Assembly: GCF_037893015.1 (NCBI RefSeq)
Contig: NC_133660.1
Coordinates: 287,529,078-287,593,077 of the forward strand
Source: Macrotis lagotis
Taxonomy: Eukaryota; Chordata; Mammalia; Peramelemorphia; Peramelidae
DNA length: 64,000 nucleotides
Reading direction: 5' to 3'
The translations under genes and the position numbers were made by a program. This document shows positions 22,741 to 34,300 of the stretch, piece after piece; positions within the stretch are counted from its first letter, which is position 1, and the number at the start of each line of letters is the position of its first letter. The notes below the pieces were generated by a model. The model did not search any database, had not been told where the DNA came from, and saw only the letters and a program-made list of their open reading frames with translations.

Positions 22741-23005
22741 TATTTTCACTTAATGATTTGGATCTCCCCAAAACTCTGAGCTCACATAATCTGGGCTCAG
22801 GCTGGACTCTGACTCCAAAAGGGTTATTATTTCTCTTTGGTTCATTAATGACCTCTATGTACTTCAAGAAAATCATATGGTCCAGGAGAGTTTACGCCTC
22901 TAGAGTTAGGAAATGTGGTTGTTGGCTCCTGAGGAAACCTCAAAATAACATGGACCTCAGCTTTGGGATAGACTTTATTTCACCCCCATCAAAAATGCAG
23001 ACCAC

Positions 23006-23170
23006 TGGGGGTGGCTAGGTGGTGCAGTGGATAGAGCACCAGCCCTGGAGTCAGGAGTACCAGAGTTCAAATCTGGCCTCAGACACTTAATAATTGCCTA
23101 GCTGTGTGGCCTTGGGCAAACTACTTGACCCGATTGCCTTGCAAAAAAAAAAAGAAAAACCTTAAAAAAA
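23006..23170 (+). mobile_element. Marsupial tRNA-headed CORE-SINE
   Basis: Complete, with an A-rich tail. Flanked by a direct repeat 'aaaaatgcagacc' on both sides, a target-site duplication. Confidence 0.93.
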
Positions 23171-23469
23171 ATGCAGACCCCCTAAAGAATCTATAGACCT
23201 AGGGAACAAGCAAAGCAATCAGACCACCTGCCCACTCCTCTTGGATGGAAACCATTGGAGCAACTTTTGACCTTCATTCCCATAGAGGTTTACATAGAGT
23301 CCCAAAGGAAACATACTTTGGGGGCTTTTAAACAAGCAGTCCTCTTGCCATCAGACATGCCCAGCCCACATGATTCACAGTAATAGTGGGGAGTGGGTTA
23401 TGGTGAGGTTCAGATCTCTTCTTCCAAATTATGGCCTTATTCCTTCCATTGTGGGAGGTATTTTGATGG

Positions 23470-24380
23470 TTCTGTCCCTTCTGCAGCTGAGATCCTGCTT
23501 GGCTTTTAAAGTCCTGGGTCACCAAGCCCCTTTTCCCTTTCCAGACTTCCTAACCTTCCACACATTCTTCATCTGACCGTCATCCTCCTACACAGCGCTC
23601 CCAACATCTCCCAACTGGCTGGCTGTCCCTTCTCAGTCTGCTTCCTGGATTCCTTCAAGCATCAGCTAAAATACCAACTTCTGACGTCCGAGAGGAAAGA
23701 GTGGATGCCATCAAGCCAGGCCAGAGCCACCGCTGTCGCCATGACCCACGGTAACCAGCCTGCCAGAAGAACATGAAGAAGCAGAGCGACTCGGGCAAGG
23801 GGAAGCGCCGGGATGACGGGCTTTCTGCCACTGCCTGAAAGCAGAGGGACTCAGAGATCATGCAACAGAAGCAGAAAAAGGCCAATGAGAAGAAAGAAGA
23901 GCCCAAGTAACTCTATGGCTCATGCCCGTCGACAGTGTGCCCGGAGCCAGTCCCATCACGCTCTCCCCTCCTCCTGTAGTGCTCACAGGTCCCAGAACTG
24001 ATGGCATTCCCTTCGCCCTGTGTCTGCAGTGGCTTCCCTCTGTGCATCCTTCCCCCCTAGGCAGCCTTGCTCTCCTCCAGGGCATTCCTGGGGGTGAGGG
24101 GGCTACCCTCTCCCAGTGTTTTTTATTCCTATGGGGCTTACCCCAGAGTATTAAAAGTAGCTTTGTAATTCCAAAATAAAAAAAAAAACTTCTGCAAGTC
24201 TTTCTCAGTCCCTTGGCACTTACCTCCAATCTATCCCATCTATAGCTCATCTGTGCAGTTGCTTCCATGTTGTTTCTCCCAGTAGACGAAGCTCCTCGAG
24301 GGCAGAGGATGTCTTTTGTCTTTGTATCCCCAGAGCTAAGCACAGGCCCTTAAGTGCTTGTGGCTTGACTTGGCCTCTCC
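23470..24380 (+). mobile_element. L2 3' end, interrupted by a SERF2 retrocopy
   Basis: Left part (to 23,683) reads 'gcttcctggattccttcaagcatcagctaaaatacc'-like L2; right part (from about 24,187) continues 'tctttctcagtcccttggcac', 'gaagctcctcgagggcagagg', 'tgtatccccagagctaagcacagg', exactly the L2 3' order. The two parts join seamlessly once 23,684-24,186 is taken out. Confidence 0.8.
23684..24186 (+). pseudogene. SERF2: SERF2 processed pseudogene
   Basis: Intronless copy of the mRNA for SERF2 (small EDRK-rich factor 2, a 59-residue basic protein that affects amyloid aggregation). It includes 5' UTR, a coding part at 23741-23910 (MT.GNQ at the start; KKQSDSGKGKRRDDGLSA, then RDSEIMQQKQKKANEKKEEPK read from shifted frames), 3' UTR with the known 'attaaaagtagctttgtaattcc' ending, and an A tail at about 24,174-24,188. 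It is dead: about 10 bases are missing after codon 6, shifting the frame, and a CGA-type arginine codon in the middle has become TGA. The duplication aacttctg (23676-23683 and 24187-24194) marks LINE-type insertion. No promoter is expected. Confidence 0.93.
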
Positions 24381-24469
24381 AAGGGGTATATGGTAAGGAA
24401 ATCTCCCTCTAGTTAGGGGCTCTTTCCCTATAGACCCCACCCTCCTAGGGGTTTATGGATAGATTTCTG

Positions 24470-24680
24470 GTGGATTTTGTGAATTTGTGTTTCTAATATA
24501 TTGATACCTGAATTTTAGTATAATTGGTTTCCTTTGTAATTCAAGGCATTTTGTTTCATTCACTCCTGTCATTCTGAGAGGGGTCAGTGGGTTTCATCAG
24601 ACACTATCAAAAGTCCATAACAGAAAGAAAAGCCAAGAGCCCCAGTTCTGAAGCTCTGGTGGCTAATTTCTCAAACTTAG
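24470..24680 (+). mobile_element. Old DNA-transposon-like remnant
   Basis: 'ggtttcctttgtaattcaaggcattttgtttcat', then 'ttctgagaggggtcagtgggtttcatcagaca': same motif set as at 905 and 61,380. Family not assigned. Confidence 0.4.
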
Positions 24681-25730
24681 GACTTATTGAGTCTGGAAAT
24701 CTCAAAGGTGGGGTACCTATGGCCCAAGCCCCAGGGCCAAGCAGGACCACTTGTCAATGCTTCTCCAAGAGATCTCTCAGAGACCTGGCTGTACTATCTC
24801 TAGAGCTGGGAAAGCATCCTTTCAGAATGCTTGGGCAAGAACATGCCAGTCTTCTGGGTTGAGGCCCCCACCTCAGTCATTTTCAGTTGGGAGGGGAAGG
24901 GAAATTCTGTCCCCTTTGCCTCCAGAATGTCAGCCCATTCAATTGATTACTATTGTGTCTTCTGAAACTGGTCTATCAGTTCACTTTTATAAACCAGAAA
25001 GGGGAGTCTTCACAAATCCCTGAAAGACAATTATCTTGGAGACAGTTCAGGTCTCTGAAACCCAATGAATGATTCTGAATGTTTTCTCAGCAAGCTATGC
25101 TGACATTCCATGGGAGGGACCCCTCAGACAGCACAGCTGCTGCTCCATCTTCTTTCTGACATAGACCCTTTGGACAGTCTAAGGAAGTCTATGGACCTCT
25201 TTTCAAAATGTTTTTAAATGCATAAAAATATATAGGATTACGGAGATCAATTATGATGAAATAAAATTATCAAAAAATTTTAAACCACATAAATTTATAG
25301 ATTCCTACACTAAACACTTATCCTGTAATTTCATTGAATTAACTGGGAAAATTCAGCAGACTGAACATTGATTCCTCAGATAAATTCATATATATATATA
25401 TATCAATGTGGTCATCCTCTTATTTATTTTTTGGCATCATTTCATATAAGTTTTCCTAGGTTTTTCTGAATCTATCACAATCATTATTTCTACTATGCAA
25501 AAAAAATTCCAGTATATCAAAATCCTATAACAAATAGTAAATGCAACATGGGGCCTTGCCCTTAATTGCCCTTGTGTACAATTCCCCAAATGATAGGCAG
25601 CTACTTTGTTTCTAGCTTTTTACTATCACAAAAAGAAAAAAATGTAAGGAATTTATAATCTACTGGAGGACTCACTGTGGACACAGGAAAGTCATCATGG
25701 GAACATTTGCAAAGGGGGAGAAAAATCAGG
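24681..25730. other. Intergenic stretch (part 2)
   Basis: AT-rich DNA without genes. A reverse-oriented copy of the DNA-transposon-like motif set lies at about 25,140-25,260 ('catagaccctttggacagtc' onward), and a (TA)n run at about 25,389-25,403. Nothing else is supported. Confidence 0.45.
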
Positions 25731-26047
25731 GTAGACTCCCCGAAGGAGGGACATCAAGTCTACACCTGGAGACAAAGATTCTGAAATGGATGGTGAGGGA
25801 GGTGTATGCATGTTTAGGAGATGGAGAGATGAATTCAGAGAAAAGCTAGATGAATCTGGATATGTAAACCTATAAAGGACAGAAACATGAAAAGATGAGA
25901 CAGGGTCAACCTGGAGAGGGCCCTACACATCGCAATTGCCATTTCTGTTTTTCTTAGCAGCAATAGGGAGCCAGTGAATAATTTTGAGGGATAGAATGAT
26001 AGTCATAAATATGTCTGAGGTGTTCATTCGGATGGTCGACAGTATTT
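25731..26047. repeat. Local duplicate, copy A
   Basis: About 317 bp closely matching 28,050-28,357 in the same orientation, from 'gtagactccccgaaggaggg' to 'acagtat'. By eye roughly nine bases in ten agree, with small gaps. The last third resembles the reverse complement of an L2 segment ('agcagcaatagggagccagtg'). Confidence 0.85.
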
Positions 26048-26069
26048 CTGAAGCACTTAACCTATGTGG

Positions 26070-26310
26070 CAGCTAGGTGACGCCACAGTTGGGCCTGGAG
26101 TCTGGAAGACTTAAGACACTTTTCAGCTATATGACCCTGATCATTTTGAACTGAATTCAGCACTGTATGCAAATATTTTTCTGAGCCATTTCTGAGCAAA
26201 AATAACTTAACCAGTCTGCCTCAGTTTCCTCAGCTTTAAAATGGGGGTGATAATACTAGCACCTGCCTTACAGGGCTGTTGTAAGAATCAGATAATATAC
26301 ATAAAGTGTT
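26070..26310 (+). mobile_element. Diverged CORE-SINE/MIR
   Basis: Head 'ggcagctaggtgacgccacag', CORE remnants, 'gcctcagtttcctcagctttaaaatggggg' and 'ttacagggctgttgtaagaatcag', as in MIR-type SINEs. Its 3' end is cut by the younger SINE at 26,321. Confidence 0.75.
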
Positions 26311-26320
26311 TTACAAATCT

Positions 26321-26482
26321 TTTTTTTTGTTTGTTTTTGTTTTTTTTTTAGTTTTTTGCAAGGCAATGGGGCTTGCCCAAGGTCACACAGCTAGGCAATT
26401 ATTAAATGTGAGGTCACATTTGAACTCAGGTACTCCTGACTCCAAGGACAGTGCTCTATCAACTGCGCCATCTAGCTGCCCC
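26321..26482 (-). mobile_element. Marsupial tRNA-headed CORE-SINE nested in an older SINE
   Basis: Complete minus-strand copy with a T-rich start (its A tail). Exact 15-bp target-site duplication gtgttttacaaatct at 26306-26320 and 26483-26497. It sits at the 3' end of the older copy at 26,070. Confidence 0.94.
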
Positions 26483-26499
26483 GTGTTTTACAAATCTTA

Positions 26500-28049
26500 A
26501 AAGTATATAAATTATTAGAACCAGGCCTGTGTGGGAGGCAGCTGCATGGAGGATAGAGGCCAAAAGAACTAATCTTTTTCTTGGTTCCTTTTTTCTTTTG
26601 GTTTGTAATGAGAATAATTTTTGCTGAATATTTTGTCTCTTCCCCTCCTGAGAACCATCCCCTACCTCTCTCATCCTCCAATCCATCTGTTGTCCAGCCA
26701 GGCTATGCTTCTTGGTTCCACCTCCACTCCACATCCAGGACTGGGCTGTGAAGAATCCACTTGTGGTGCCTGCCCTTCACTGTCTACAATTCATGGAGAA
26801 AAGAGTTTTTGCACAAAGCTAAAGATCTTTTCCCTCTTTTCATCCATTCATTGTCTTCCTCCCAGTTTTATCTCTATATAGCCTAGGAATGACTTTGCCC
26901 AGTTGAGTCTCTTGTTAAATTTTTGGTACCTTGTTTTCCTACTACTTTTGCTGTTTTAGGTAGTCAGACCATTGGAATTATGGTATAAATCGGAACAGCT
27001 CTTGGCCTTCACATTTCTCTGGCAACATGGCATTTGTTTACCAGGACGACATCTAGTTCTTTTGGTCCCTTTGATATGGCAGTTGTTTTCTATCAGTCAA
27101 AGGTCCATTTGGGCAAAGGACAGCCTTAATGCAGACATGAAAGAAGAAACAGACTTTCCCAAAGGATGCCCTGCAACAGGCCATATCATATGACAGACAC
27201 AGAGAAAAGCTCCCATGATGCATAGTTTCTTAAATCTAAAAGAGGATTTGAATTGAGCCAGATGCTGCTTTCTTGATGCTTTACCCACAGTCTCCTGACA
27301 TATGTCAAAACCCTTAAGAGTTGTAATGATAGGGATAATTTTGGTTGATGAACCTTCCAAATTTAGCATCAAGCAAAACAAGGCAGGGAGATGGGTCACA
27401 CTTGCCAGAGGCATCGGCCACTGTCCTGGAGTGGGGAGCCAGTCAGCTGTTGGTCAGTCAACAAATAAACCCTTCCCACGCGTCAGGCCCAGCATCCCCT
27501 TGAGATGGCGAGGGATTCCAGACTTAGCTGTGTTCGAGAATAACACTGGGCGAATTGGGGGAAGGGGAAAGGAATGGAATAAGAATCTACCTATTGCCCA
27601 CCATGTACCCAGGCTCTTCCTAAGAGCTTTTTACAAAATCGTCTCATTTCATTCCCCACAACAACCCTGCCGGGTAGGTACTGTTATTACTTCCATTTTA
27701 CAGGTGAGGAAACTGAAACTGAGACAGACATTGGTTAATGGGAAGTTTCAAGGATTGGATTTAAATTCAGGTCAAGCCCTTTATCCACTGCACACCTGAC
27801 TGCCTCAGTTGCATCAAGGAGAGTCTGGTTTAACTAATCATGTTGAAAAAGCTTAGAGGATGAAGAAATGCCTTTGTTTTTTGGATTTTTTTTTTGAATG
27901 CCCAGAATTTAGGGCAAAGTTTGCTACTTTGTCCAGACTATTATATGTAATCAGATGGGTAAGTCATGAAACTAGTGAGCACATGTAAATGAAAATATAT
28001 AATATACATATTTATACAGTACACGTGTATATTCAGCTTTATAAATAGA
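26500..28049. other. Intergenic stretch (part 3)
   Basis: No gene. A minus-strand MIR/CORE-SINE lies at about 27,640-27,805 ('attttacaggtgaggaaactgaaactgag' then 'tttaaattcaggtcaagccc' and 'tatccactgcacacc'). The rest is unassigned, including several short open frames without coding signs. Confidence 0.5.
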
Positions 28050-28357
28050 GTAGACTCCCCGAAGGAGGGACATCAAGTCTATACTTGGAGACAAAGATTC
28101 TGAAATGGATGGTGAGATGTTTAGGAGATGGAGAGATGAATTCAGAGAAGAACTAGGAGATGAATCTGGATATGTAAGCCTATAAAGATCAGAAACATGA
28201 AAAGACAAGAAGGGGTCAATCTGGAGAGGACCCTAAACATTGGAATTGCCATTTCTGTTTTTCTTAGCAGCAATAAGGAGCCAGTGAATATTTTTGAGGG
28301 ATAGAATGGTAAGTCATAAATATGTCTGAAGTGGTCATACCAGTAGTGAACAGTATT
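28050..28357. repeat. Local duplicate, copy B
   Basis: Partner of 25,731-26,047, 2,319 bp downstream. Copy B lacks a few bases after 'ggatggtgag' and has 'gaagaactaggagatg' where copy A is shorter. Followed at 28,396-28,421 by an (AC)n microsatellite. Confidence 0.85.
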
Positions 28358-28395
28358 AAAGAGGTAAATGGCTACCCATGTAAATACAAACCTGT

Positions 28396-28421
28396 ACACA
28401 CACACACACACACACACACAC
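28396..28421. repeat. (AC)n microsatellite
   Basis: Thirteen uninterrupted AC units. Confidence 0.97.
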
Positions 28422-28739
28422 CTGTATAGATAATGTTTAAATTTATATGCAAAACCAATCCTTTTTCCTCTCTGGACCCTGTGTCTTCCTCATATACCTG
28501 GTTGGTAAAGATTCTCTTGTTGAGTGTGATAACTGAAATTATAAGAACTAATGGGTGTATAGAGACAGTGTAGACAACAGAGGTTTCATATTTGTCCTTC
28601 ATTCTGGATGGTGATCAGCAGGGTGATGCCATGTTATGCCTAGGAATTGCATTTGAGTGAGGGGGACTGTGCTAAGTCACCAGCTTCACTTTCTCCTCCC
28701 AAGTCACCTGGGTCCAGTGGCCAGATATGAATTAAGAAG

Positions 28740-28880
28740 CTTGGAGATGGCCCTGGAGTCGAAGCAGTCAGGGTTAGGTGACTGGCCCAGGGTCCCACAC
28801 CTAGTGTCTAGGCTGGATTTGAACTCAGATCTTCCTGACTTCAGGATTGGCACTCCACTCACTGTGCCATCTAACTGCCC
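28740..28880 (-). mobile_element. CORE-SINE, diverged
   Basis: Reads on the minus strand: 'ggcagttagatggcacagtg' head, box B region 'gagttcaaatcc', then CORE. No clear target duplication. Confidence 0.8.
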
Positions 28881-29029
28881 ATAGCAGAAGACTTCATCCC
28901 CAGCAGGGTAAAGGGATGAGACTCAAAGGACCTTGGAGATCCCTTCCAGCTCCCGATCCCATGACTTGCCCGAGGTCATTCAGCTAGTAAACAATAGGGT
29001 TCTGACTTTTGAATGCCATTTCAATGCTT

Positions 29030-29320
29030 TTCAGCTAGTTGGCACAGAGGAGTCAGGAGAACAGGACTTTGAACGTGGCCTCAGACATCTGACTCCTACT
29101 AGCCATATATGACTTTTTACTCTCTGGACCCTGGGCCTCAAATCTGTGACCATCTCCAGTCATCCTGATTTGTATCTTTCCACTGGACCCAGATGGCACT
29201 GGAGGGGAAAGTGAGGCTGGTGACTTAGCATATACCCCCACCCCCCAACTCAAATCCAGTTTATGTGCTTGTCAGGGCATCACCTCCCTGATGTCAGGGT
29301 CTTCAAAAATGATGGATAAA
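29030..29320 (+). mobile_element. Long-tailed SINE with 'tcctgatttgtatct' 3' part
   Basis: Has a degraded tRNA-like head and CORE, then a distinct 3' part: 'catctccagtcatcctgatttgtatct', 'ggacccagatggcactggagg', 'tgacttagca', 'atcacctccctgatgtcagggtctt'. Two more copies of the same 3' part lie at 39,885-40,160 and 53,695-54,065. Confidence 0.75.
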
Positions 29321-29441
29321 ATAAATAACAGCCCGGCTCTAGCCCTTCTCTCAGAGAGCATTTGCCTCTTTCATCCAGCCTTGCCATACAGAATTAACGA
29401 TCTCGTCTTCTTTCTGCTACCCAGAAGCCAGGTCAACTTCA

Positions 29442-29530
29442 CCTTTTTTTGGCAAGGCCATGGGGTTCAATGACTTGCCCAAGGTCACACAGCTGAGCCA
29501 GTATTAGGTGTTTGGGTGATTCCCGGGCTG
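29442..29530 (-). mobile_element. CORE-SINE fragment
   Basis: 'ttttttggcaaggccatgggg', 'tgacttgcccaaggtcacacagct', then head remnants 'gctggtgctctgcccagctg'. Lies directly left of the PRPF19 CpG island. Confidence 0.75.
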
Positions 29531-29559
29531 GTGCTCTGCCCAGCTGGGCAGCACCACCC

Positions 29560-30624
29560 TCCCGACTCCCCAGGTGAGAGAGCTTGGGTCCAACATCTGA
29601 CCCCTCTGGTTCCGTTCGCTGCGTCCTCTGGGCCACGGAGTTGGCTGTGTGCTTGCAGCCCTGGGTGGCAGAGCCGCGGCGGCGGCTGTGCTTGCCTCCC
29701 CCGGCGGGTGCCCGGGCCCCTCAGAAGCACCATCTTCTTTCGCACTCGGGCCCTGCCGGCTCCCCTGGGCAGCTTCCCGGGGTCCCCGGCCTTGCTGCGG
29801 CGCTCTTCCCGGGAAGCCACGGAGCCCAGCTCACAGACGCGGGGCGCCGGGATCCAGGGAGGGGAAAGGCCTTGCCCAAGGCCCCCCGACTGGAAACCTC
29901 GGCCCCAGCATCACAGCTCCGGGGCCGGAGGGGCCCCTCGAAGGCCGCCCCGAAGGCTCGCTTTGGAGGCGCAGGGCAGGCAGGGGTGGCCCGGGGCAGG
30001 CAGGGTGGCCAAGGGCCCGCCTGGCGCCCGGCTCTCCGCGGCTCCGGGCTGCAGCGGGGCCCCGGCCTCGGACCCCGAACGTCACCGGAAGGCCTCCCCC
30101 TGGCGCGGGCAGGGAGGGGTCGGGGGGCTCCTCCGCCCGGGGCCGAGCCCCTCGGAGGCCCGGGAGCACCAGGAGGGCCAAGCGGACCAGCGGCTGCGGG
30201 CCGAGCCTCCGGGCGCTGCCGAGGCCCACAACACCCAATCTCGCGATCTTTCACCCTCTTCCCATTCCGGCCGGGCATGGAATCCGTCCTCTTCCTTTGG
30301 CCTCCTGGGAAATGTAGTTCTCGTCTCGGTTTTCCCGGAAGAAACCGAGCGCCCCCCGCCGAAAGTCCGGAGAGGGAACGGCGCAGCTCCTTCCGGGCCC
30401 GCTGCATGCCGGGAAGGGCCCGTTTCCGTTGGTTGCCCCAGGATCCCGCGCGCGACGCGCTCCCCCACGTGAAGCCCCGCGCGCCCGGGCCTCCTCTGGC
30501 CCCCTCTCCCTCCCTGCTCGGACCGGAACCGCCCCCGGGAGAGGCGGAGAACCGGAAGTAGAGGCCGCGGCCGCGGAAGCCGAGCCCGGCGGGAAGGGAG
30601 CCCCAGCGCGGCGGCGGCGGCGCC
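29560..30624 (+). promoter_or_regulatory. PRPF19: PRPF19 CpG-island promoter
   Basis: CpG-dense DNA reaching into intron 1. TATA-less. Motifs upstream of the ATG: a ZNF143/THAP11-type element 'tgggaaatgtagttc' (30306-30320, reverse of ACTACATTTCCCA), a second ZNF143-like half 'gcatgccgggaag' (30404-30416), an E-box cacgtg near 30,466-30,471, and ETS-type 'accggaagt' at about 30,551-30,559. These fit a housekeeping gene. Long open frames here on both strands are a GC effect. Confidence 0.75.
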
Positions 30625-31314
30625 ATGTCGCTCATCTGCTCCAGTGAGTAGCGGCCCCGGGGGGCGGGGGCCGGGGGGCCCCGAGGAGCGCGGGGGGAGG
30701 GTCTGCCCAGGCGCCGCTGTCAGCGGGGCCCCGGGCCCTCCCCCTCGGGAAGGGGGAGCCCGGGGCACCCCCAGACACCAGAGCTGGGGAGCCCCCGGGG
30801 CGGGGGGTTTGGTTTTAACGGGGCCCTCGGGACCAAGTGACTTGGCCAAGGTCACGCGGCTGCCTCGACCTCGGGTCCGGGGTGTCAGGCCCAGCGGGCC
30901 CCGCAGCCGGGGCCCCTTCCCCCCAGACGCCCCTCAGCCCCGTCTCCCCACAGTCTCCAACGAGGTGCCGGAGCACCCCTGCGTGTCGCCCGTCTCCAAC
31001 CACGTGTACGAGCGCAGACTGATCGAGAAGTACATCGCGGAGAACGGCACCGACCCCATCAACAACCAGCCCCTGTCTGAGGAGCAGCTCATTGACATCA
31101 AAGGTGCGTCCCGGGGTCCGGGGTCTGGGGGGCCCGGGCACGAGAGGGAGGGGCTCTGAGGAGGGAGAGGGAAACCCCAGGGGGAGGCCAGGAGGCTCCC
31201 CCGGACTCCTCAAAACCTCTGTCTGCCTCTCCGCTAGTTGCCCACCCCATCCGGCCCAAGCCTCCGTCTGCCACCAGCATCCCGGCTATCCTGAAAGCCT
31301 TGCAAGATGAATGG
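30625..31314 (+). CDS. PRPF19: PRPF19 exons 1-3: U-box domain
   Basis: Exons 30625-30643, 30954-31103 and 31238-31314 encode residues 1-82: the U-box ([24 protein letters not shown] and onward; shown here only in part: [16 protein letters not shown]) and the linker [10 protein letters not shown]. The U-box binds the E2 enzyme without zinc. Exon 1 has only six codons plus one base, an arrangement shared with human. Confidence 0.97.
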
Positions 31315-34300
31315 GTGAGAGCAGCAGGGGAAAACCTCCAGGGTAGTGGGTGCCAGTTGTGTGCGGGCCGGGGGCGCAAGGGGGCCCGGGGCGGCTGCTC
31401 TATCTGGAGGAGCCCGCTTTGTCCTTTTCCAAATGCATAGATGGGACCGGGAGAGAGGAGTTGGGTGTTAAAAGTCACCTCACCGGCTCGCTCCAGCTCC
31501 ATCCCTTGGTACAGAGGGACTCTGTGGAAAAGTGGCTTCTTGGGTGCCCACCAACTGGCATGGGTGGGAGCATCTTATCCCTTTGAGGGAGATGAAGCAG
31601 CAGATGGGCTCCTCAAGGCCCGCGTGGCCGTGCTACGGGATCACCGATGGTGGACTTCCCCCTCTGACTGATCTCCCTGTTGGCTGGACCGTGCTCTGAA
31701 GGAGGGTTGTGGGAAGGACCCTGTAGGCCCATGAACTCGAGATTGTGCCCATGACTCTGTCAGCTTCCCTCCCGTCTCATTAGTCATCCTCGAGCTCTCT
31801 CCCGGTGCGGCGTTAGCCCCAGACCTGTCTCGGCCTGGCATCGGACCGCCTTCTGACCTCACGTGGGCCCTTTTTCCCCAAGGATGCGGTCATGCTCCAT
31901 AGCTTTACCCTGCGCCAGCAACTGCAGACCACCCGCCAGGAGTTGTCCCACGCGTTGTACCAGCACGATGCCGCCTGCCGTGTCATTGCCCGTCTCACAA
32001 AGGAGGTCACTGCTGCCCGAGAAGCTCTGGCCACACTGAAGCCCCAGGCTGGTCTTATTGTCCCCCAGGCTGTGCCAAGCTCCCAGCCCAGTGTTGTGGT
32101 GAGTGCCCACAGTGGAGTCCCAGTGAACCTCCTGCCTATCCAGGCCATCCTTTGGGCCTCCTCTCAGCCTCCCTCTTCTTTCCTTTAGGGTGCTGGTGAG
32201 CCAATGGATCTGGGAGAGCTGGTTGGAATGACCCCTGAGATTATCCAGAAGGTAGATACCTTGATTCCCCATTTTAAACTTGGCAGAGTTCCTGAGTCTT
32301 CAGCCTTCATCTCCCTTCCCCCATCCCTCCTGGCTGCCTGGGTAAAGCCAGTATTGTGTCCTTCCCATGAAATTCAGACTGAGTCCCAGCTCCCATTATG
32401 GTCTCCTGGTCTGGAAAAGGAAGTGGGTGGTGACCTCGGTGCTGATGGCACCTGTGGCTTCTGCGTGGGGTCTCTAGCCTGGGCTTCATGGTCCTTTGCT
32501 CTCCTCTCCAGCTGCAAGACAAAGCGACAGTGCTCACCACGGAACGTAAAAAGGTGAGTCCTGCCCACTGGTGATGGGCACCTTGGAGAATTGGGGCAAG
32601 ACCTTGAAGGGAGGGGCTTAGGAGGGATCTTGTTCTCCACTCACGAGGGTGACCCTGGAACTGTTCTTTTGTCAGAGGGGGAAGACAGTGCCGGAGGAGC
32701 TGGTGAAGCCAGAGGAGCTCAGCAAATACCGGCAGGTGGCATCCCATGTGGTGAGTGGCATGTCTTGAAGATGGATCCCAGGGCCCTATGGGGATATTTC
32801 TTGTGACCCCTGGAAACAGAATCTTCTCTCCGCTTCTGTCTTGACTCCAGTCCTCCAGAGGAAGGACCTCTTTCCTGTTCATCTCTCCTTTTGGGGAAAT
32901 GGAATATCCCTGGTCCCTGGGCCTCCTGTTTGGGGGCATCGAGAGATCAGGGTGGGAGGAGGGATTGTCTTTCAGAAGCGTGGTTTGGACACCCCCCTTT
33001 CCCTATCCAATTGAGACCTCCTCTCCCACTTGGGGAGGGCCTTGCCAAGCAGAATGAGAAATTCCTTGCTTTTCATCATGGAGAGCATTTGGAGGGAGAT
33101 AAGTGAGTGCTGGCTCTAGCTCCAGGGACTCCCTCAGTTAAAATCGGGGTGGTGAGCTGCACTTCTCTATGTAAAGGGGCTGCACAGTGCCAGTATTCCA
33201 GGAATCCTTGCCTTGGATCTCTGCCCCTCGGACACCAACAAGATTCTCACAGGTAAGTGGCAAGATAGGGTGTGACCTAGCTGGTAGGAGAGTCCTGCAG
33301 GGGTCTGGGGCCTCACCTTCATTTTCTTCCTGGGGCTCTGGAGGGTGGGCCCCCGGGCATTATCCAGTGGAGGGGGGGGCATCCTAGGGCCCTTCTTCCC
33401 AGCTCTTTAATGGGCATCCTTCTCAGGAGGGGCGGATAAAAACGTTGTCGTCTTTGACAAGAGTTCAGAGCAGATCCTGGCCACGCTCAAAGGTCACGCC
33501 AAGAAGGTCACCAGCGTGGTGTTCCACCCATCCCAGGTAAGGCTGTTGCATTTTGAACCTCTCTTGGGAGCAGTTTTGTAGGCCTGAGTCCTTGGGAATG
33601 ACTTCCACAGGCCTCTGGTCCCCAGAACAGGACTCTGGCTTGTGCTTTGTTTGGTGTTGCTGGGAAAGTCAGGTCAAAGTGGTTGCTCTTGATGACCCTT
33701 CACTGGCCTGGGTTTTACTTGGAGAATTCCAGCTCTTGGACCTGGAGGGACCTTCAGAGGTCATTAATCCAGCTGTCTCATTTGACAAATGGGAAAACTG
33801 AGTCTGAGTTGGGAGGTTGGAATTCCCCATTCCCCATTGCCCCAGTGCTGGCTGCGTTCCCTCGGGACTCTTAAAGTCTAGGAAGCCAGGGTTACCGAGA
33901 AATGACCTTAACCTGTCCCATGTAATCTCAGCAAAAAATAGCAGTCCTGTTCTTTCTGCTGGGCTGCCTTTGTGACAATGGAGAAAGAGCCGGTGGTCAT
34001 TCTAGGTGGCCTCAATGCTGCCTCTGTGGACGTGTGTGTGTGTGGGGGGGGAGAAAAGCAGCCAAATGCTAGGGAGCATCTGTTGTGGTCTGGTTTGGCT
34101 GCCCTCCTCTCTATCAGTGGCTGATTGGTGAACATTGGGTCAGGAGGTCTGCTCAGGAAGAGCTCTGGCTAGCTGGTCAAGGCCTGGGTTCAAATTCTAC
34201 CTCTTCCTCTGGCTTCCTGGGTTAGTTTGGGCAAGTCATCCCCTCTTGGCTTTCATTTCCTCATAAGTAAAATTGAGGGGATTGGTTGAACTTTAGTTGG

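Noticed and set aside
23813-24343. Small frames across the SERF2 copy as possible new genes
   Set aside because: They are out-of-frame readings of a processed pseudogene and its 3' UTR.
29516-30855. Overlapping open frames of 222-325 codons over the PRPF19 promoter
   Set aside because: Same GC effect. A divergent gene sharing the promoter was considered, but no splice pattern or known protein is visible.
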